Shown here: in pieces, positions 21,190 through 32,459 of the stretch
Position numbering within the stretch: position 1 is the stretch's first letter
Layout: each line of letters opens with the position of its first letter
Source: Nephrocerus scutellatus
Lineage: Eukaryota > Arthropoda > Insecta > Diptera > Pipunculidae
DNA: 64,000 bases
NCBI GenBank assembly: GCA_947095585.1
Contig: OX352763.1
Location: 113,873,908 to 113,937,907, forward strand
Direction: 5' to 3'
The notes under the pieces: model-generated
Database searches by the model: none
The model's input: the letters and a program-made list of their open reading frames with translations, nothing else
Told to the model about the DNA's origin: nothing
Program-made: the position numbers and the translations under genes

Positions 21190-22689
21190 CCCATAGTGTT
21201 TAGAATCGTTTCAACCATCCAAACTATCCATTTACAATCGATTTGATGGAGAAGCGCAAACCAATCTTTCGCCCAGAACCATTCAGAAGCTACACAACGT
21301 TACTACCGTCACCGTCATGTAACATGACAGTGATATATTTGCAAAGCTTCTGGATGAACATCAAACCTATATGAATCGGAGAATATTCCTCGACATTGTT
21401 GCAACTTTCTATTCACTCAACACGCTCTGAAGGCACAGAAATAAACTTGTACCCGAGAAGCAAAAAAGAACATAGTCAGAACAAGGCGTATATGCCTTTA
21501 TTATGAAATACGTCCCGCCATAAGTGCAAAATAAATAATTCCTTTCCAGACTTTACGCCACCGACAGTCATATGCATAAGGAGCGCTCATGCGATAAGAG
21601 TTTGCGGCTTAAGTTGGACCATATTCCTACCCTTTCCTTCCGCAGACCATGCCGTCATAGTATTTTATCTTTGTCCGGCCAACCGTTAATAGATAATTCC
21701 CATGTCCCGCTACAGGCACATGCGCGGACAGCTAGAAAAGACAATTTGACGTGCCACTGGTCCGGTGTTAGATGGGTTTTTCACATGCGATGGTTTCGCC
21801 AAAAAAGAATAATGGTGATCATGCATTGGAATTGCAGGAGTCATGTAAATGTTGCCAGCCAGGATCTTGTCGGAATTTATGTTGTTGCGTATAGGATTTT
21901 AAATTAATTGTCTTGCGGCGCATCGCCTGGAGAAGGCATCAACTGAACGGAACGAGCACACACTCGCTTAAGGCGTATGATGCTGAACCTTTGTGCGCAG
22001 TTTAGTGCGAGGTGGTAACTTCGGGCACAAATGAATTGAAGTTATGATTGATGGCGTGAATATCATGTCTTGACCACCGAAAGGCAACATGGCAGCGTTA
22101 AACCGACAAAAGTAGGCGACTAACGCGGAAGATGTCAGAATATCAAATAAAAAAAAAAATTGCATTCCATTTCGTACGTGTGGATCGCTCGGCACCTTTT
22201 AGGACAGAGTGTGAGGTATTAGGCTTTTTATCTATTTGTTGGCATTCTTGTGAGCGCACCTTGGACTTTTTGTTGTCGAGCATCCATCCTAAGTACATTG
22301 TGCTTTTGCATAACGTCTATAATTTTACCTTTTTATTCTTGAACACGTTTAACCCATAACAAGCGGATATTCGGTTGCCCGTTTGCATACACTCGTGCGC
22401 TTAAGTGTTCATTATTTCTACATTTATTGTTAAATTAGTAATGCAAATTGATTTGCATGCGGATCTATATTTACATCTTTATAGATGGGGAAGGAGGAGT
22501 TCTGGAGAAATTGCTTTGAAATGCAAGTTGCGAATTGTTGAGACCAAGTTTCCAACTTAGTGTAGAAATAAAGAAATGATAGTGTGTGTAGGTAGAAAAG
22601 CAAACAAGTAAGGGCGAAGAAACTTAAAAAATTGAATTGTTCATATTTTAAATGCTTTTATAATAACTTGCCTATGTCTTTCTGTCTTT
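21190..22689. other. Low-copy stretch, nothing recognised
   Basis: No transposon motif, RNA gene or tandem repeat is supported on either strand. Open frames at 21572-21907 (plus), 21968-22195 (minus) and 22132-22359 (plus) have no recognisable domain. Confidence 0.4.
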
Positions 22690-23960
22690 CTGGTCTTGGG
22701 TTGGTCCTGCGGTAGCTTTGATGTGTATTGAGGTTGTTTTAAGGGGGTTTTGAGTGGAGTTTTAAGGAAGTGTTAAGAGGTCTTTAAGGGGGTTTAAAGG
22801 GTCTTCATGGGGACCTTTGGTGGGTCTAACGGAGGGTCTTAAGGTGATCTCGAACGGATCTTTACGTGGTCTTGAAGTAGTCTTATGGGGGGCCTTGAGG
22901 GGGTTTTAAGAGGGTCTTGAGGAGGGGTCGTGAGGGGGTTTCGGGAGGGTCTTGAGTGCGATTCTTGATGGGGTTTTAATGGGGGTCTTGAGTAGGTTTT
23001 GATAGGATGTTTAGTGTGTTATTGAGAAGGTCTAAGAGGATTGAGTTTTTCTTGAGGGGCCTTGGGGGAGTTTTGAGAAGGTATTTTGTTGCGTCTTTAG
23101 GAGATCTTAAGAGGGTCTACAGGAGATCTTTAGATGGTCCTGATGGGGTCTTGCGGAGCTCTTAAGAGGGTTTTAAGGGATTCTTGAGGAGACTTCAGGA
23201 GGACTTAAGGGTATATTTAGGGGCTTTTCAGAGGGCTGTGAGTAGAGTCTTGAGGGGTTTTTGACGGAGGTCTTGACAGGGGTCTCCAGATGGTTTTAAG
23301 AGGAGTTTTCAGGGGGTCTTAAGGGGGTTTTGAGGATATTTTGAGAGAGCTCTAGGTGGGATCTTGCGGGGTTCTTGAGGGGCTCTTAATAGGGTGTTTA
23401 GGGATTCTTAAGGGGTTTTGGGTGGTCTTGGGGTTTTTTTTAGAGAGGTGTTTAGGTGGTCTTTAGTGCGGCTTACGGGGGTTTTAAGGGATTCTTTAGG
23501 GGGTGTTTAGGTGGTCTTGAACGGCTCTTATGGTGGTTTTGAGAGGGTTGTGAGTAGAGTCTTGAGGGGGTCTTAAGGGGTATTTAGGTGGTCTTGACGG
23601 GGGTCTTGAGGGTATTTTAAAAGAGTCTTGATGGGCTCCTAAGAGGGTTTTAAGGTATTCTTAACGGGGTCTTTACGGTGTCTCGAGAGGGTTTTGAGAG
23701 GGTTTTGAGGGATTCTTGAGGGGGCTTTGAGAGGATTTTGAGTGGGGTTTTGGAAGTGTTTTGTTTTGTTTTGGTCTTGAGGGAATATTGGGGGGGATGT
23801 GAGGCGGTCTTGAGGTTGTTTTGAGGGGAGTCTTGAGGGGTTCATAGGTGGGGTCGTAAACTGGTCTTGAGGAAGTATTGATATGTGTCGTAACGTGGTC
23901 TTAACTGGGCCTTGAAGGATCTTCATGGCGGTTTAAGATTGATTTAGAGGGGAATCTTGG
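22690..23960 (+). repeat. G-rich degenerate tandem array 1 (GGGTCTTGAGG-like units)
   Basis: About 1.27 kb of loosely repeated units of roughly 10-20 bp built from GGGTCTTGAGG, GGGGTTTTAAG and related forms. Almost all G lies on the plus strand. Because the unit contains neither strand's stops often, a Lys/Pro/Gln-rich frame opens at 23639-23926 (minus); it is not a gene. Related arrays are at 48725-49135 (same strand) and 52640-54090 (opposite strand). Many G-runs of 3-5 make quadruplex folding possible, which is inference. Confidence 0.85.
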
Positions 23961-24904
23961 AAATGTGGAATATTTAAGGCTCATTTAAGGTTTAAAAGCA
24001 AACAAATAAACAAGGTCAGTCCGGTGGCGTGATGCTGTTCGGGCTGTCGCGTGCTTTTCGCACTAACTTGTTGGCTGCACTGCGTTGATACAGGGTGAAC
24101 TCGGTTAAAAGAGACTCAAATGCTTAGCGTGGGGCTTTGATTTTTGTGCTTTTTTTGAGCCTCAAATATTCCAGATTTCTATTATATTTCTTTTCAGTTT
24201 TTATTATAGGAGCGCAACATTTTTCTCACATAACAATTTGTTTGATTAGTTCAGCATTATTGCCATTTTACATTCTTCCCCGGCACTCATTGGGTAGCTA
24301 CTATTTCCAAAGAGCCGGTAACAAAAGTGACTTACTCAATGCTTTCTACAATAATGTTAACTTACATCCATATCGGGGTTAGGATAAATAACTCGGAATT
24401 TTAAAAGACGTAGATAAAAGCGCAGTTTCTTCCAAAGCACGACCAATCGATGCTCAGCGTGAGTATGTAATTTCTTATGGCTGTTATACCAACTTACAAA
24501 AAAATCAGCACGAATTGTTTTCAATGCTGAGCTTATATGATAGCGGTGAAGATCAATAATTTCAAATGTTTGGTACGAGTAAAGATGATTAGTAACATCA
24601 ATCAACGTGAAGTAATTCCTATACTTGTCGGTTCATTTATACGAACAAACATAGAAAGATAAGAAGGGAAGGGAGTCTTTTGCAAATATCAGAATGTAAT
24701 TTTTTCGCTCTGTAATTGAAAATTTCGTTATGTTTTTGTTAAAAAGCGCTTATCATTGTTGTTGTTAAATTATGCCAACCCAACCTGCAATTTTGATGAA
24801 GAAACAACCAACTTTCGTTTAATTGAGTTTTACGTTTTCGTCTTTGAATCTTACTTGAACTTTTATATAATTTACGCACCTTTATATACAATTTCAATAA
24901 CATA
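23961..24904. other. Stretch between G-rich array and Tigger-like transposase
   Basis: No clear feature. Transposase-like sequence may begin earlier than 24905: CNFDEETTNFR at about 24792-24825 could be the first catalytic Asp region (DET) of the element downstream, but this is weak. A TACAGGGTG at 24089-24097 was noted and not called. Confidence 0.3.
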
Positions 24905-25372
24905 CAATGCACAGGCGAATCGCCTAGGCAGGTTCACTCTTTTGTTTTGTGGCAATGCTAGCGGTGATTTTAAGTGCAAGCCACTTCTCAACTATTAGTC
25001 TGACACACGCTTTAAAAAATATTAGAAAGAAAGGGCTTCCTGTAGATTGGAGGGCAAACTTAAAGGCTTGGATGAACTTACCGCTATTTACTGAATAGTT
25101 TAGTAAAATCTTTTATTCAGAAGTTGAAGGCTACCTTAAGAAGCAAAACCTAGATTTTAAAGTGCTGCTTATTCTCGATTATGCGCCAAGTCATCCTCAA
25201 GCCTAAACACTACATCAATAATTCAGCCAATAGACTAAGTAGTCATTGCTACATTTAAGAAAATGTATCTACGATGTAAAAAGCTACAGATGGATCTCAC
25301 AAACCCACATTTCGTGTGATTTGGCGTAAGTGCAAAATTGGGAATGCAATAAATAACATCAAAGCATCATGG
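24905..25372 (+). pseudogene. pogo/Tigger-like transposase (DDE_1), 5' exon-side fragment, interrupted
   Basis: Translation gives RFTLLFCGNASGDFKCKPLL (about 24930-24990), LLILDYAPSHPQA (second catalytic Asp, normally LILDNAPSHP, about 25169-25205) and NTTSIIQPID with VIATFKKMYLR (third catalytic region, about 25210-25275). After a frameshift comes VIWRKCKIGNAINNIKASW (about 25317-25372). These motifs are characteristic of pogo/Tigger/jerky DDE_1 transposases. The frame is then broken by LINE B and continues at 27819. Several stops are present. Confidence 0.85.
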
Positions 25373-25750
25373 TTAGGTTAGGTTAAGGTAGTTGTCAGTG
25401 AAACTGACATACTTATGTTAGTAATGGTCCATTGTGATACAACAGGGATCAGGAAAAATTCCTTCCACTTACTCGATGAATCAATTAGAGCTTCGTATGA
25501 AGCGTAGGAGACTACCAATGGCAATGTTGATGAGATCATTAGTGTCGTTATAGAAGCAAGCTCCCATATGGAGTTTACGTTTTTAGGAATGGATTAGACA
25601 AGTACAGAGAAGATGGATGATAGTCTCCTCCTCCTCCTCATCCATGCAGCTTCCGCTGAAGTCATTCGAGAAGACTCCAAATCTTGCTGCATGCCTGCCT
25701 ATGAGACAGTGTTCAGTGATGACAATAGCACCGATGTGCGATCTCTTTTG

Positions 25751-26266
25751 TTAGATCAAACACTTAGAGCGTTTCGGATCCAGCTTGGGCCAGATCTGCT
25801 TTGTCGCTATGCAAGTTTTACCGTGTGAACACCTATTGTTAGTTTTCACATTAGCATCCCGCTTTAACAAGAGATTGCATGTAGCGATTGGTATGCCTAT
25901 GGAACCATATTCAGGTAAGAAGGGTAGTGTAGTTCCTTGCTTGGCGAGTTCGTCAACCATACAGTGCCTTGGCACCGAACACAGGTGGATATTGAACTGC
26001 TCCGCCATCTCGACGAGAGATGATCGGCAGTTAAGAGCTAGAATTGAATTTGTGTACAATGATTCCAGGGATTTCAGTGCAGCTTGGCTATCCGAGAATA
26101 TAAGGATACCCTTAGCGGGTAGCCAAGACAAGGCTTCACTGATCGCCATAATTTCAGCCTGGAAAACACTACAGTGATTTGGAAGACGGATAGAGAGGCT
26201 ATGACTTAGCTTTTTTGAGAAAACACCTCCGCCGACTACGTCATTAGTTTTTGACCCGTCTGTCAA
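25751..26266 (-). pseudogene. LINE B RNase H domain
   Basis: This 171-codon open stretch has the RNase H acidic residues in TDGSK (Asp at residue 3), FQAEIM (Glu at about 38) and FSDSQAAL (Asp at about 58). The last motif is altered, reading SVPRHCMVDELAKQG where WVPGHxGVxGNExADxLA is usual, so the His/Asn part is lost. It belongs to the LINE B insertion and is followed by a stop, then by the zinc-knuckle region in another frame. Confidence 0.85.
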
Positions 26267-26936
26267 AAATGAATGTGTTCATCTTCCAAGTAAGCGTCTT
26301 CGTCCCAAAATGATCTGGAGGGGAAGGTGACCTGGAAGTTTTTGTTGAAATGGAGTTGCGGAATGGTGTAGTCTATGTTGTCAGGGATCCTGACTAAATT
26401 TCAGGATAGAGGAGTGACCGATTTCATTTCTAGTCCACTTGGAGATAGCATTAAGGCGAATAGCCAAACTATCAGCTACTTGCCTGCTGTAAATGTCGAG
26501 TGGTGTAAGAACAAACAGAATGTCCAATGCGACGGAGAGGGTTGTACGAAGTGCTCCGCTCATACATAGACTAGCTGATCTTTGGATTTTGCTTAATTTG
26601 TCAAGGTTTACTTTTTTATTTAAGGCAGTCCACCATACAGTCACACCGTATAAAAGAGTAGGTCTTACTTCTGCTGTATATAGCCAATGGGTTATATGGG
26701 GTTGAAGACCCCATCTGCTTTTTGCATGAGAAGAGTGCCACTGTGGTTTTTCGAACTCTTTCTTGTATGTTAGGTTTCCAGCTCAGCTTGCTGTCCAAAA
26801 TAAGAACCAAATACTTGGCTCTATCAGAGAATGTTAAGCGTATACCTTTTTTAGAAGGAGGGTTAATAAATGGAACTTTATATTTATGAATAGGACATAT
26901 ATTTCTGAATATTTATATATTGGTGAATGGGACAAG

Positions 26937-27356
26937 CTATGTTTTGTGAAGATTTACCCCTAAACCACAGCAATCTGCCCAGGAAGTTAGCTTGTTGAGA
27001 GCATTTCGCAGGAGTTCCTTTAAGGTATTCGGGTATTTTCCTGAGACGGCAATAGCAACGTCATCCGCATAAGCTTTTACTCTGCAGCACTCACCTATTA
27101 GGAATACCAGCAGCTCATTCACCGCTAACTTCCATAGAAGGGGGGACAGGACTCCACCTTGTGGGGTTCCTCTGCAGACAGATCTTCTGGCAGACGACTC
27201 GCTCGCTCGCTTTGAATTAATAATCCTACTGTTGAGCTTTTGAAGATTAATCAATTCGCCAAGCGAGTCATCTACCCTCAAAGTCGACAGCGCATCCGTA
27301 ATCGCAGATGTGTTGAGGTTGTTAAAAACGCCTTCAAAGTCTAGGAATACCACCAT
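26937..27356 (-). pseudogene. LINE B reverse transcriptase core
   Basis: This 139-codon open stretch holds RT blocks 3-5: VVFLDFEGVFNNLNTSAI (first catalytic Asp), CRGTPQGGVLSPLLWKL, and AYADDVAIAVSGKYP with an intact YADD box. The three catalytic aspartates are present, but the stretch is isolated from the rest of the polymerase by stops. A copy of the same block, with YADE in place of YADD, is at about 42430-42680. Confidence 0.85.
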
Positions 27357-27809
27357 TGTGTACTCGTTGTGGTGAGGGGAATATTCAATAGAACGTACCA
27401 GTGTGTGCAGAGCTGTTTCTACAGACTTGCCTTTACAATACGCGTGTTAATCTTAAGCAGGAGTCTTTTTTCGATGCGTGTGCGTATGTAGATATCGATC
27501 GGTCTTTCTAGTTGTGCCTTTAACAGGAATGATGAAAGACTGATTGGTCTGTGATCCTTTGGACTATGAATCTTTTGACTTTTGGTATGAAAACTACTTT
27601 CACTTCTTCACAAAAACTGGAATATGGACCAGATCGAGACAACTTCGTTTCCTCCTTTGCAGCTTGGCTGGAGTTATACCATCAGGTCCTGCAGATTTGT
27701 ATGGTTTGAAGCTTTGTAGCACCCAAAGTAGTTTGTCCTTATTTATCAGATCGTTGGAGATAGTTGTACGAGTGTCTGCCCTATCGAGGCTGACATATGG
27801 GAGCTTCAT

Positions 27810-27818
27810 GCATCATGG
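27810..27818 (+). repeat. Right target duplication of LINE B (9 bp)
   Basis: GCATCATGG, identical to 25364-25372. The Tigger-like coding sequence resumes immediately after. Confidence 0.9.
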
Positions 27819-28078
27819 TGTGATATAAAAAAAAACTACGATGAATGCAGTTTCGAAACCATTATGGCCAGAGTACGATGTCGATGGCACTCCTGAATGC
27901 AATGCATATGCTTTGACTTGGAAGACGGATTGAAGCAGATGGTTTTGTAGACCTGGAGCTAACTGATATCAACAACCTCCTTCAAGCGCACGATAGCAAG
28001 CTTTTGCTGCAGGAATTGATAGACCTGACGCCTGCAACTGAAGATAACTCAGATCCAAGGGATAAGCTGACATATTGA
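27819..28078 (+). pseudogene. pogo/Tigger-like transposase, C-terminal part after the LINE insertion
   Basis: The frame continues from the left fragment as ASW-CDIK. After a slip in a run of nine A it reads TTMNAVSKPLWPEYDVDG (normally a TLNxxWKKLWP-type motif), and after another frameshift VDLELTDINNLLQAHDSKLL, QELIDLTP and a stop at 28076-28078. This is the acidic C-terminal tail typical of Tigger/jerky transposases. Joining the two fragments across the LINE and one copy of the target duplication restores colinearity. Confidence 0.85.
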
Positions 28079-28377
28079 GCATCGAAAATATACAAAATAA
28101 AAGAAGCCACTTATATAATCTATTATTTCTAATTTGAAGGAGAGTTCAACCAACACAGTATCTCTTCTAAACTCGATTGCTCCATACAAACTGAAGAAGA
28201 GCCACCAAAAACCAAGAATTTCAAAGTACTTTAAAAACTCGTTGATAACAACCAAGCTGGTGCTTCAAATTCATAAATCTTTTTAATTAATTTTTACTTA
28301 ATGTCATATTATTGTCTATTTATCTAAAAACCATATTCATCATCAAATTTGATTTCTTTGGAAGGCATCTCTGTAGT

Positions 28378-28469
28378 TGCATACACTCTCTAGTCTCGAC
28401 ATACGCGAGTTCGACTTACGCGGTGTTTTTTTTTGGAACGCATCCTTCGCGTATGTGGAGGGTTTATTG
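28378..28469 (+). repeat. Probable right terminal inverted repeat of the Tigger-like element
   Basis: The block contains CTCGACATACGCGAGTTCGA, CTTACGCGGTG and CCTTCGCGTATGTGGAGGG, ending TTTATTG followed by TA (28470-28471). Repeated xxACGCG motifs and an end reading CAATAAACCCTCCACATACG from outside inward, next to a TA, are typical of Tigger/pogo termini. The matching left end was not found upstream, so that side is probably truncated. Confidence 0.65.
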
Positions 28470-28479
28470 TATTCGAAAA

Positions 28480-30350
28480 TTATGGATACGTTTGATAATG
28501 GATTTTGTAACTTGGAATATTGTGTTAATCGGGACTATGCAAATTGGGATTTTGATTATGGAATTGTGATTTCAGGTTTTTGTATATGGGACTTTTATTT
28601 TGAGATAGAGGGTTAAGCTTAATGAAGTTATACACTAGAGCCACCCATTGAAATATTTTCCAACTTTAAATTTATGTACAGTAGTGGTTATAGAGAGCTC
28701 TTATCAACAAATTTACACTTACATTAATAATATATGTGATTTCTTGTTCAAATTTTATGACCAACATTAATCAAAAGTACAGACAGGATAAAAAATTCAT
28801 ATCAAAACGGCAAATTACATCTCACTTTCACTATTGCATTGCACATTCGTCGCCGCATTTGCGATACAAAAAACACACAAAAAAAGCAAACCACTTTTTA
28901 TCTAAACAAACAAACAAACAAAAAAGCAGAAAACGATCGGCGCACATGTATTTAGATACATTACTCGTATGCGTACGTAAATACTTTATTAAATCAACAA
29001 ACGACCGAATACTTAACACTTGACCGAACTCAACGAGTTGCTTACTTTTTGGGAAAAGATAAATTATTCTTCGATGTCTATTTTAGGGGCCCGCGATATT
29101 TACGCCAGCCTTAGGGTCAAGATCTATAGGGAATGATTATGAAATTGATATCGCTAAATAGGAATAGGAAACTTCCGAAATTTTTTTTAACAAAAGCCGC
29201 CTTCAAATTTCGTCAATCCGACCCGGAAATCGGATAGCCGCGCAAGCAAACAAGCAAAGTGAGCCAAACGCGTGAGCCCCTTCGTAAAAGTTAATTCAAC
29301 GACCGGCGGAATATCGGAATAGCGTTATTACTTGCTGCTCACGTAACAAACGTGCACGCTCAACTAATGAGAACAGGAAAATGTGGATGAAATTTTGCTA
29401 AGGTTGAGCTTGAAACTGTGGAGACTGGAGATTGCTTTTGCACCAATGTTTACTATTTTCGAGCGTTATATGCACGGGTATCTATCTGTACTCAGAGATT
29501 CATTTATATTTTTCTACTTCGGATAAACAACGGATAAAAGTTGCCGCTTATCGCTCGCCATATTCACCACAGCAACACAACACAACACAGCACAGTTACA
29601 GATGTTTCAGTTCGACTGTTGTTGTTTTTATTTTCATTTTTTTCCCCGCATTTAGTCTACGCTGCGATTTCCCTCCCCCCCCCCTCCCCCTCGCATCGTT
29701 TCACCAAAACGATGGACAGTCAGACAAACGCACAAATGATCCGCACGATCTATGCGCAGACGTAGCAAACAGACGCACTCGTCGTTAATAGCAAAATTCT
29801 CTTCGGGACAGCAATTCTCTCAGCTGGATACTTGTTTTCTAGCGAATCGAACGGATCGGTATGCCGGTGTTTTTTGTTTAGGAAGCGTGCGGGCGGTGGA
29901 TGGGAGGAAATGCGGTGAAAAGGGGCTGCCACTAACCGGCATAATAAATGCTAAAAAGCCACTTAAGCGGTACGAAGGGAGAAGGTGCGGCGTCGAATCA
30001 ATTCGATTTGTGCGTACGGGATGACTGACTGAAATCGTTAGTTTGCAATGAGCATGGGAGGATTTAATTGACTGCAGCTAGACAGAAGCCTAAATGTGCC
30101 TTATACTGCTGGCTAATAAAGGGATCAAAATTATTAATTAAATCATTTCCTTATAAGGTAGGTGGAGATGGTTAATAAAGTCTTCTTTTCTAGCTTGTAT
30201 CCAAAAGATGAGTTGTAAAAGTCGCTTCAGACTATATGAGAACTCATATGACTTCTCTTAAGAGTGTTTATACGAGTTGCCAAAAAATATGACATCTTCT
30301 GACTTTCTATCAAAGAAACCTCTAGTGAACTGTCAGTCAATTTGGCAAAA
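28480..30350. other. Low-copy stretch with simple repeats
   Basis: No domain is supported. There is an (AAAC)-rich tract at about 28903-28925, a (CACAA)n tract at about 29573-29595 and a C-run at about 29677-29692. Several open frames (for example 28736-29023 and 29432-29788, plus) are of simple composition. Host gene exons cannot be excluded but none is recognisable. Confidence 0.4.
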
Positions 30351-30354
30351 AACA

Positions 30355-30574
30355 AAAAAAAAATTACACGCGCCACACGCGACGCGCAACACGTGACACG
30401 CCTCACGTTATCGCAAGCCAAGCGCTTACCAATTGTTTTAAAACAAGTCCCATCAAATTCTGACTGGTAAAAGTCGCGATATACAACTGGATAAACTGAC
30501 AAACTGACAAACCCACACACGTACGCTAGAAAAATTTTCTTGTCCTCTGATTATTAGCTTCGCCCTTCGGGCTC
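30355..30574 (-). repeat. Dispersed repeat J, copy 1
   Basis: The minus strand starts GAGCCCGAAGGGCGAAGCT (30574 downward). It then has TCAGAGGACAAGAAAATTTT, a GTTTGTCAGTTTGTCAGTTT tract, TTTGATGGGACTTGTTTTAA and a GTGTCACGTG/CGCGTGTGGCGCGTGT segment ending in a T-run. Copy 55000-55190 matches in order; 60668-61125 matches at both ends with an insertion between. It abuts the 3' end of the SINE at 30586. Confidence 0.75.
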
Positions 30575-30585
30575 GCAATAATACC

Positions 30586-30860
30586 GGCGCGACAGACCAT
30601 GCGGTCCAAGGCCTGGCTTCTCACACCCATTTGTGTTGAGCATGTATATTTTTGCACACAAATGGAGGGACCTACAATTTAATGCCGGATCCGAACGGCG
30701 ATTTGAGAAGCTTTCCGTGACAAGTTATTACTCTCGGACGTTTGTCAAACTTTCGCGAGAGGTGGGACAACGTGAAAAATACTTTGGTGCTACTGGGATT
30801 CGAACCACGAACCCTCTGCTCAGGAGTCCATGCTCCTATCCACTGAGCCACGGCGCCCAC
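30586..30860 (-). mobile_element. tRNA-derived SINE, near complete
   Basis: On the minus strand, box A is TGGCTCAGTGG (30850-30840, a perfect match to the Pol III consensus) and box B is GGTTCGAATCC (30806-30796). The body and the 3' end (ACCGCATGGTCTGTCGCGCC) match the SINE at 20339-20623. A target duplication is not visible. It lies between repeat J and an RTE1 copy, pointing away from RTE1. Confidence 0.9.
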
Positions 30861-30878
30861 TCCGGATCCACTCCACTC

Positions 30879-31825
30879 CATATCCGGATCACGATCAAGC
30901 CCATTCAGCATCTATAACTGGCTCCGACAAGGGGATTAACTGGCCTGTGTCCTCTTCAAAATGGCGTTGGAAAAAGCGATCCGAGACTCTGACGTAACGG
31001 CGAAAGAAACAATCCTCTATAAGTCCATTCAGATACTGGCTTACGCAGACGATATTGACATCGTTGGTAGAAACCGAAGAGCTGTAGCTTTCATCCAGAT
31101 CGAGCAGGCAGCACGAAATCTGGGGCTGCAAATGAGAGCAAAACAAAGTACATGGTGGCCACGTCTGCGAGTAGAAGATCCAACATTGGTCCCCCCTTTT
31201 AAATAGTGGAGCGCAAATTTGAAGTAGTGAAATCCTTTAACTATCTTGGGTCAACTATGGCAGCCGATAACAGCATGGAACTAGAAATATGCGCACCGTT
31301 GCTCAAAGCCATCAAAGCCTACTATAGTCTGTGAAGAGTCTACAAATCCAGAAACTTAACCATAACATCCAAGCTGCTGGTGTATAAGACAATGGTCATA
31401 CCAGTACTTACATATGAATCCGAGACTTGGGTTCTTACCAAAAAGCATTTTGACCCCCTAGCCGCATTCGAGAGAAAAGTCTTACGGAGAATTGTTGGCC
31501 CCGTATTTGAGGAAGGACTCTATAATGATGGGATCTACGAGCTTTACCGCGATGTCGACATCGTGAAGAGAATTAAGCTCGGTAAGCTCCGGTGGGCAGG
31601 ACACCTAGCTCGCATGAGCGAAGAGGATCCTTTGCGGTAGGATTTATGGAATACGACAGCGAGGCGGCCAAAGCCTACGCTGGAAGGATGGCTTAGATTA
31701 GGACGCCCAGACTTTAGGGATGCTAAACTGGATGACATCGGCTCGAAATCCGGGATATGTGGAGAAATTATTTGCGGGAGGCCAGGACGGGACACCGGTT
31801 GTAGAGCCAAATATGATGATAATGA
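30879..31825 (+). mobile_element. RTE1 copy, 3' half with intact YADD and 3' terminus
   Basis: Blocks in order: LACVLFKMALEKAIRDSDVT (about 30935), ILAYADDIDIVGRNRRAV (31031-31090, catalytic box intact), IEQAARNLGLQMRAKQ, YKTMVIPVLTYESETWVL (31381 onward), RKVLRRIVGPVF, and LGKLRWAGHLARMSEEDPLR (to 31640). The tail follows: GGATTTATGGAATACGACAG, CTGGATGACATCGGCTCGAA, GACACCGGTTGTAGAGCC and a terminal ATGATGATAATGATATG. RTE elements typically end in short tandem units like this. It is the best reference copy in the window for the 3' half; stops and frameshifts remain. Confidence 0.9.
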
Positions 31826-31839
31826 TATGATAGTTAATC

Positions 31840-32290
31840 AGCGTTTCTCCTTTGTTTGGGTATAGTCTGGACAAAGGCTGCTTTCCAACTTTTTAGGAAG
31901 AGTCTAGAACAATAGAATCTGTTCCATGGAGTATCCAACACTTTGGATGCACAGGCGGCAGTAATTCACAATCTGGAAACGTGAAGCTAGCAAAGTGCGC
32001 AGCAAATAGATTGACCTTTGTTCTGTCCTTAGAGCTGACAGCTGGAATGAATATCGTAATGAATGAGCGTTGGAATCGACAACGAGGCTGTATTTTTGAT
32101 TCTTTTTACGAATGACCAAAAATGTTTACTACCTTTGGGACATTTTAGTATTTTTTGCCGCAACTTTTGATCGTTGGCGAAGATAGGCATTATAATCATT
32201 TCTGGCTCGTTTAAAGTTTATTCAGTGGTCCTCAGTAGGATTTACTTTGTAAAATCGAAAGCTTACCTCTTGAATCCTATAGTTAATCGT
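31840..32290 (-). mobile_element. LINE family D, second copy (linker/RT entry)
   Basis: This stretch aligns over most of its length with 12860-13430: CTGGACAAAGGCTG, GCAGGCGGCAGTAAT, GAGGCTGTATTTTTGATTCT, CTACCTTTGGGACATT and CATTTCTGG(A/C)TCGTTTAAA. It therefore encodes, on the minus strand, part of the same post-endonuclease and RT-entry region. It is broken, and shorter than the copy at 12412-13690. Confidence 0.8.
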
Positions 32291-32431
32291 ATATGCCGAG
32301 ATGTTAATAATGGTTGATTACTCCGCACTATACATTCTAATGGAACATCAGTTTTTTTCTTTGTATTTATATACATATTGGACGAGGAATATACTATAAT
32401 TCATATTTATTCGGATTGACAAACAAACAAA

Positions 32432-32450
32432 GTTAATATAGAGAATTTAA
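32432..32450 (-). repeat. Repeat H boundary 19-mer, with adjacent TTTG tract
   Basis: Exact reverse complement of TTAAATTCTCTATATTAAC. On the minus strand it is followed by TTTGTTTGTTTGTC, where the other H copies have their own short tandem repeats. Little else of H is present. Confidence 0.7.
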
Positions 32451-32459
32451 AAAAATGCC

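Larger units (their letters stand above)
25373..27809 (-). mobile_element. LINE family B, RNase H-bearing, inserted in the Tigger-like element
   Basis: The minus strand from 27809 gives the RT entry YKSAGPDGITPAKLQ (about 27690), FLDFEGVFNNLNTSAI (27300-27350), CRGTPQGGVLSPLLWKLAVN (about 27120-27180) and AYADDVAIAVSGKYPNTLKE (about 27020-27080). RNase H (TDGSKTNDVVGGGVFS, FQAEIMAISEAL, IFSDSQAALKSLE) spans 25940-26266 and a zinc-knuckle-like SCMDEEEEETIIHLLCTC lies near 25600-25660. The 3' end is CTAACCTAACC at 25373. The flanks are GCATCATGG on both sides (25364-25372 and 27810-27818). The 5' end is truncated in the RT entry region. Related sequence is at 41930-43165. Confidence 0.9.

Noticed and set aside
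23639..23926. Minus-strand frame rich in Pro, Gln, Lys
   Set aside because: Product of the G-rich degenerate array; it disappears outside the array.
24089..24101. TACAGGGTGAAC as a mariner terminal repeat
   Set aside because: No partner terminus or transposase nearby; a 9-base match is too weak.
25373..25390. TTAGG telomere-like repeat (TTAGGTTAGGTTAAGG)
   Set aside because: Only two units, and it is the antisense of the CTAACCTAACC 3' end of LINE B, also seen near 7110; not telomeric.
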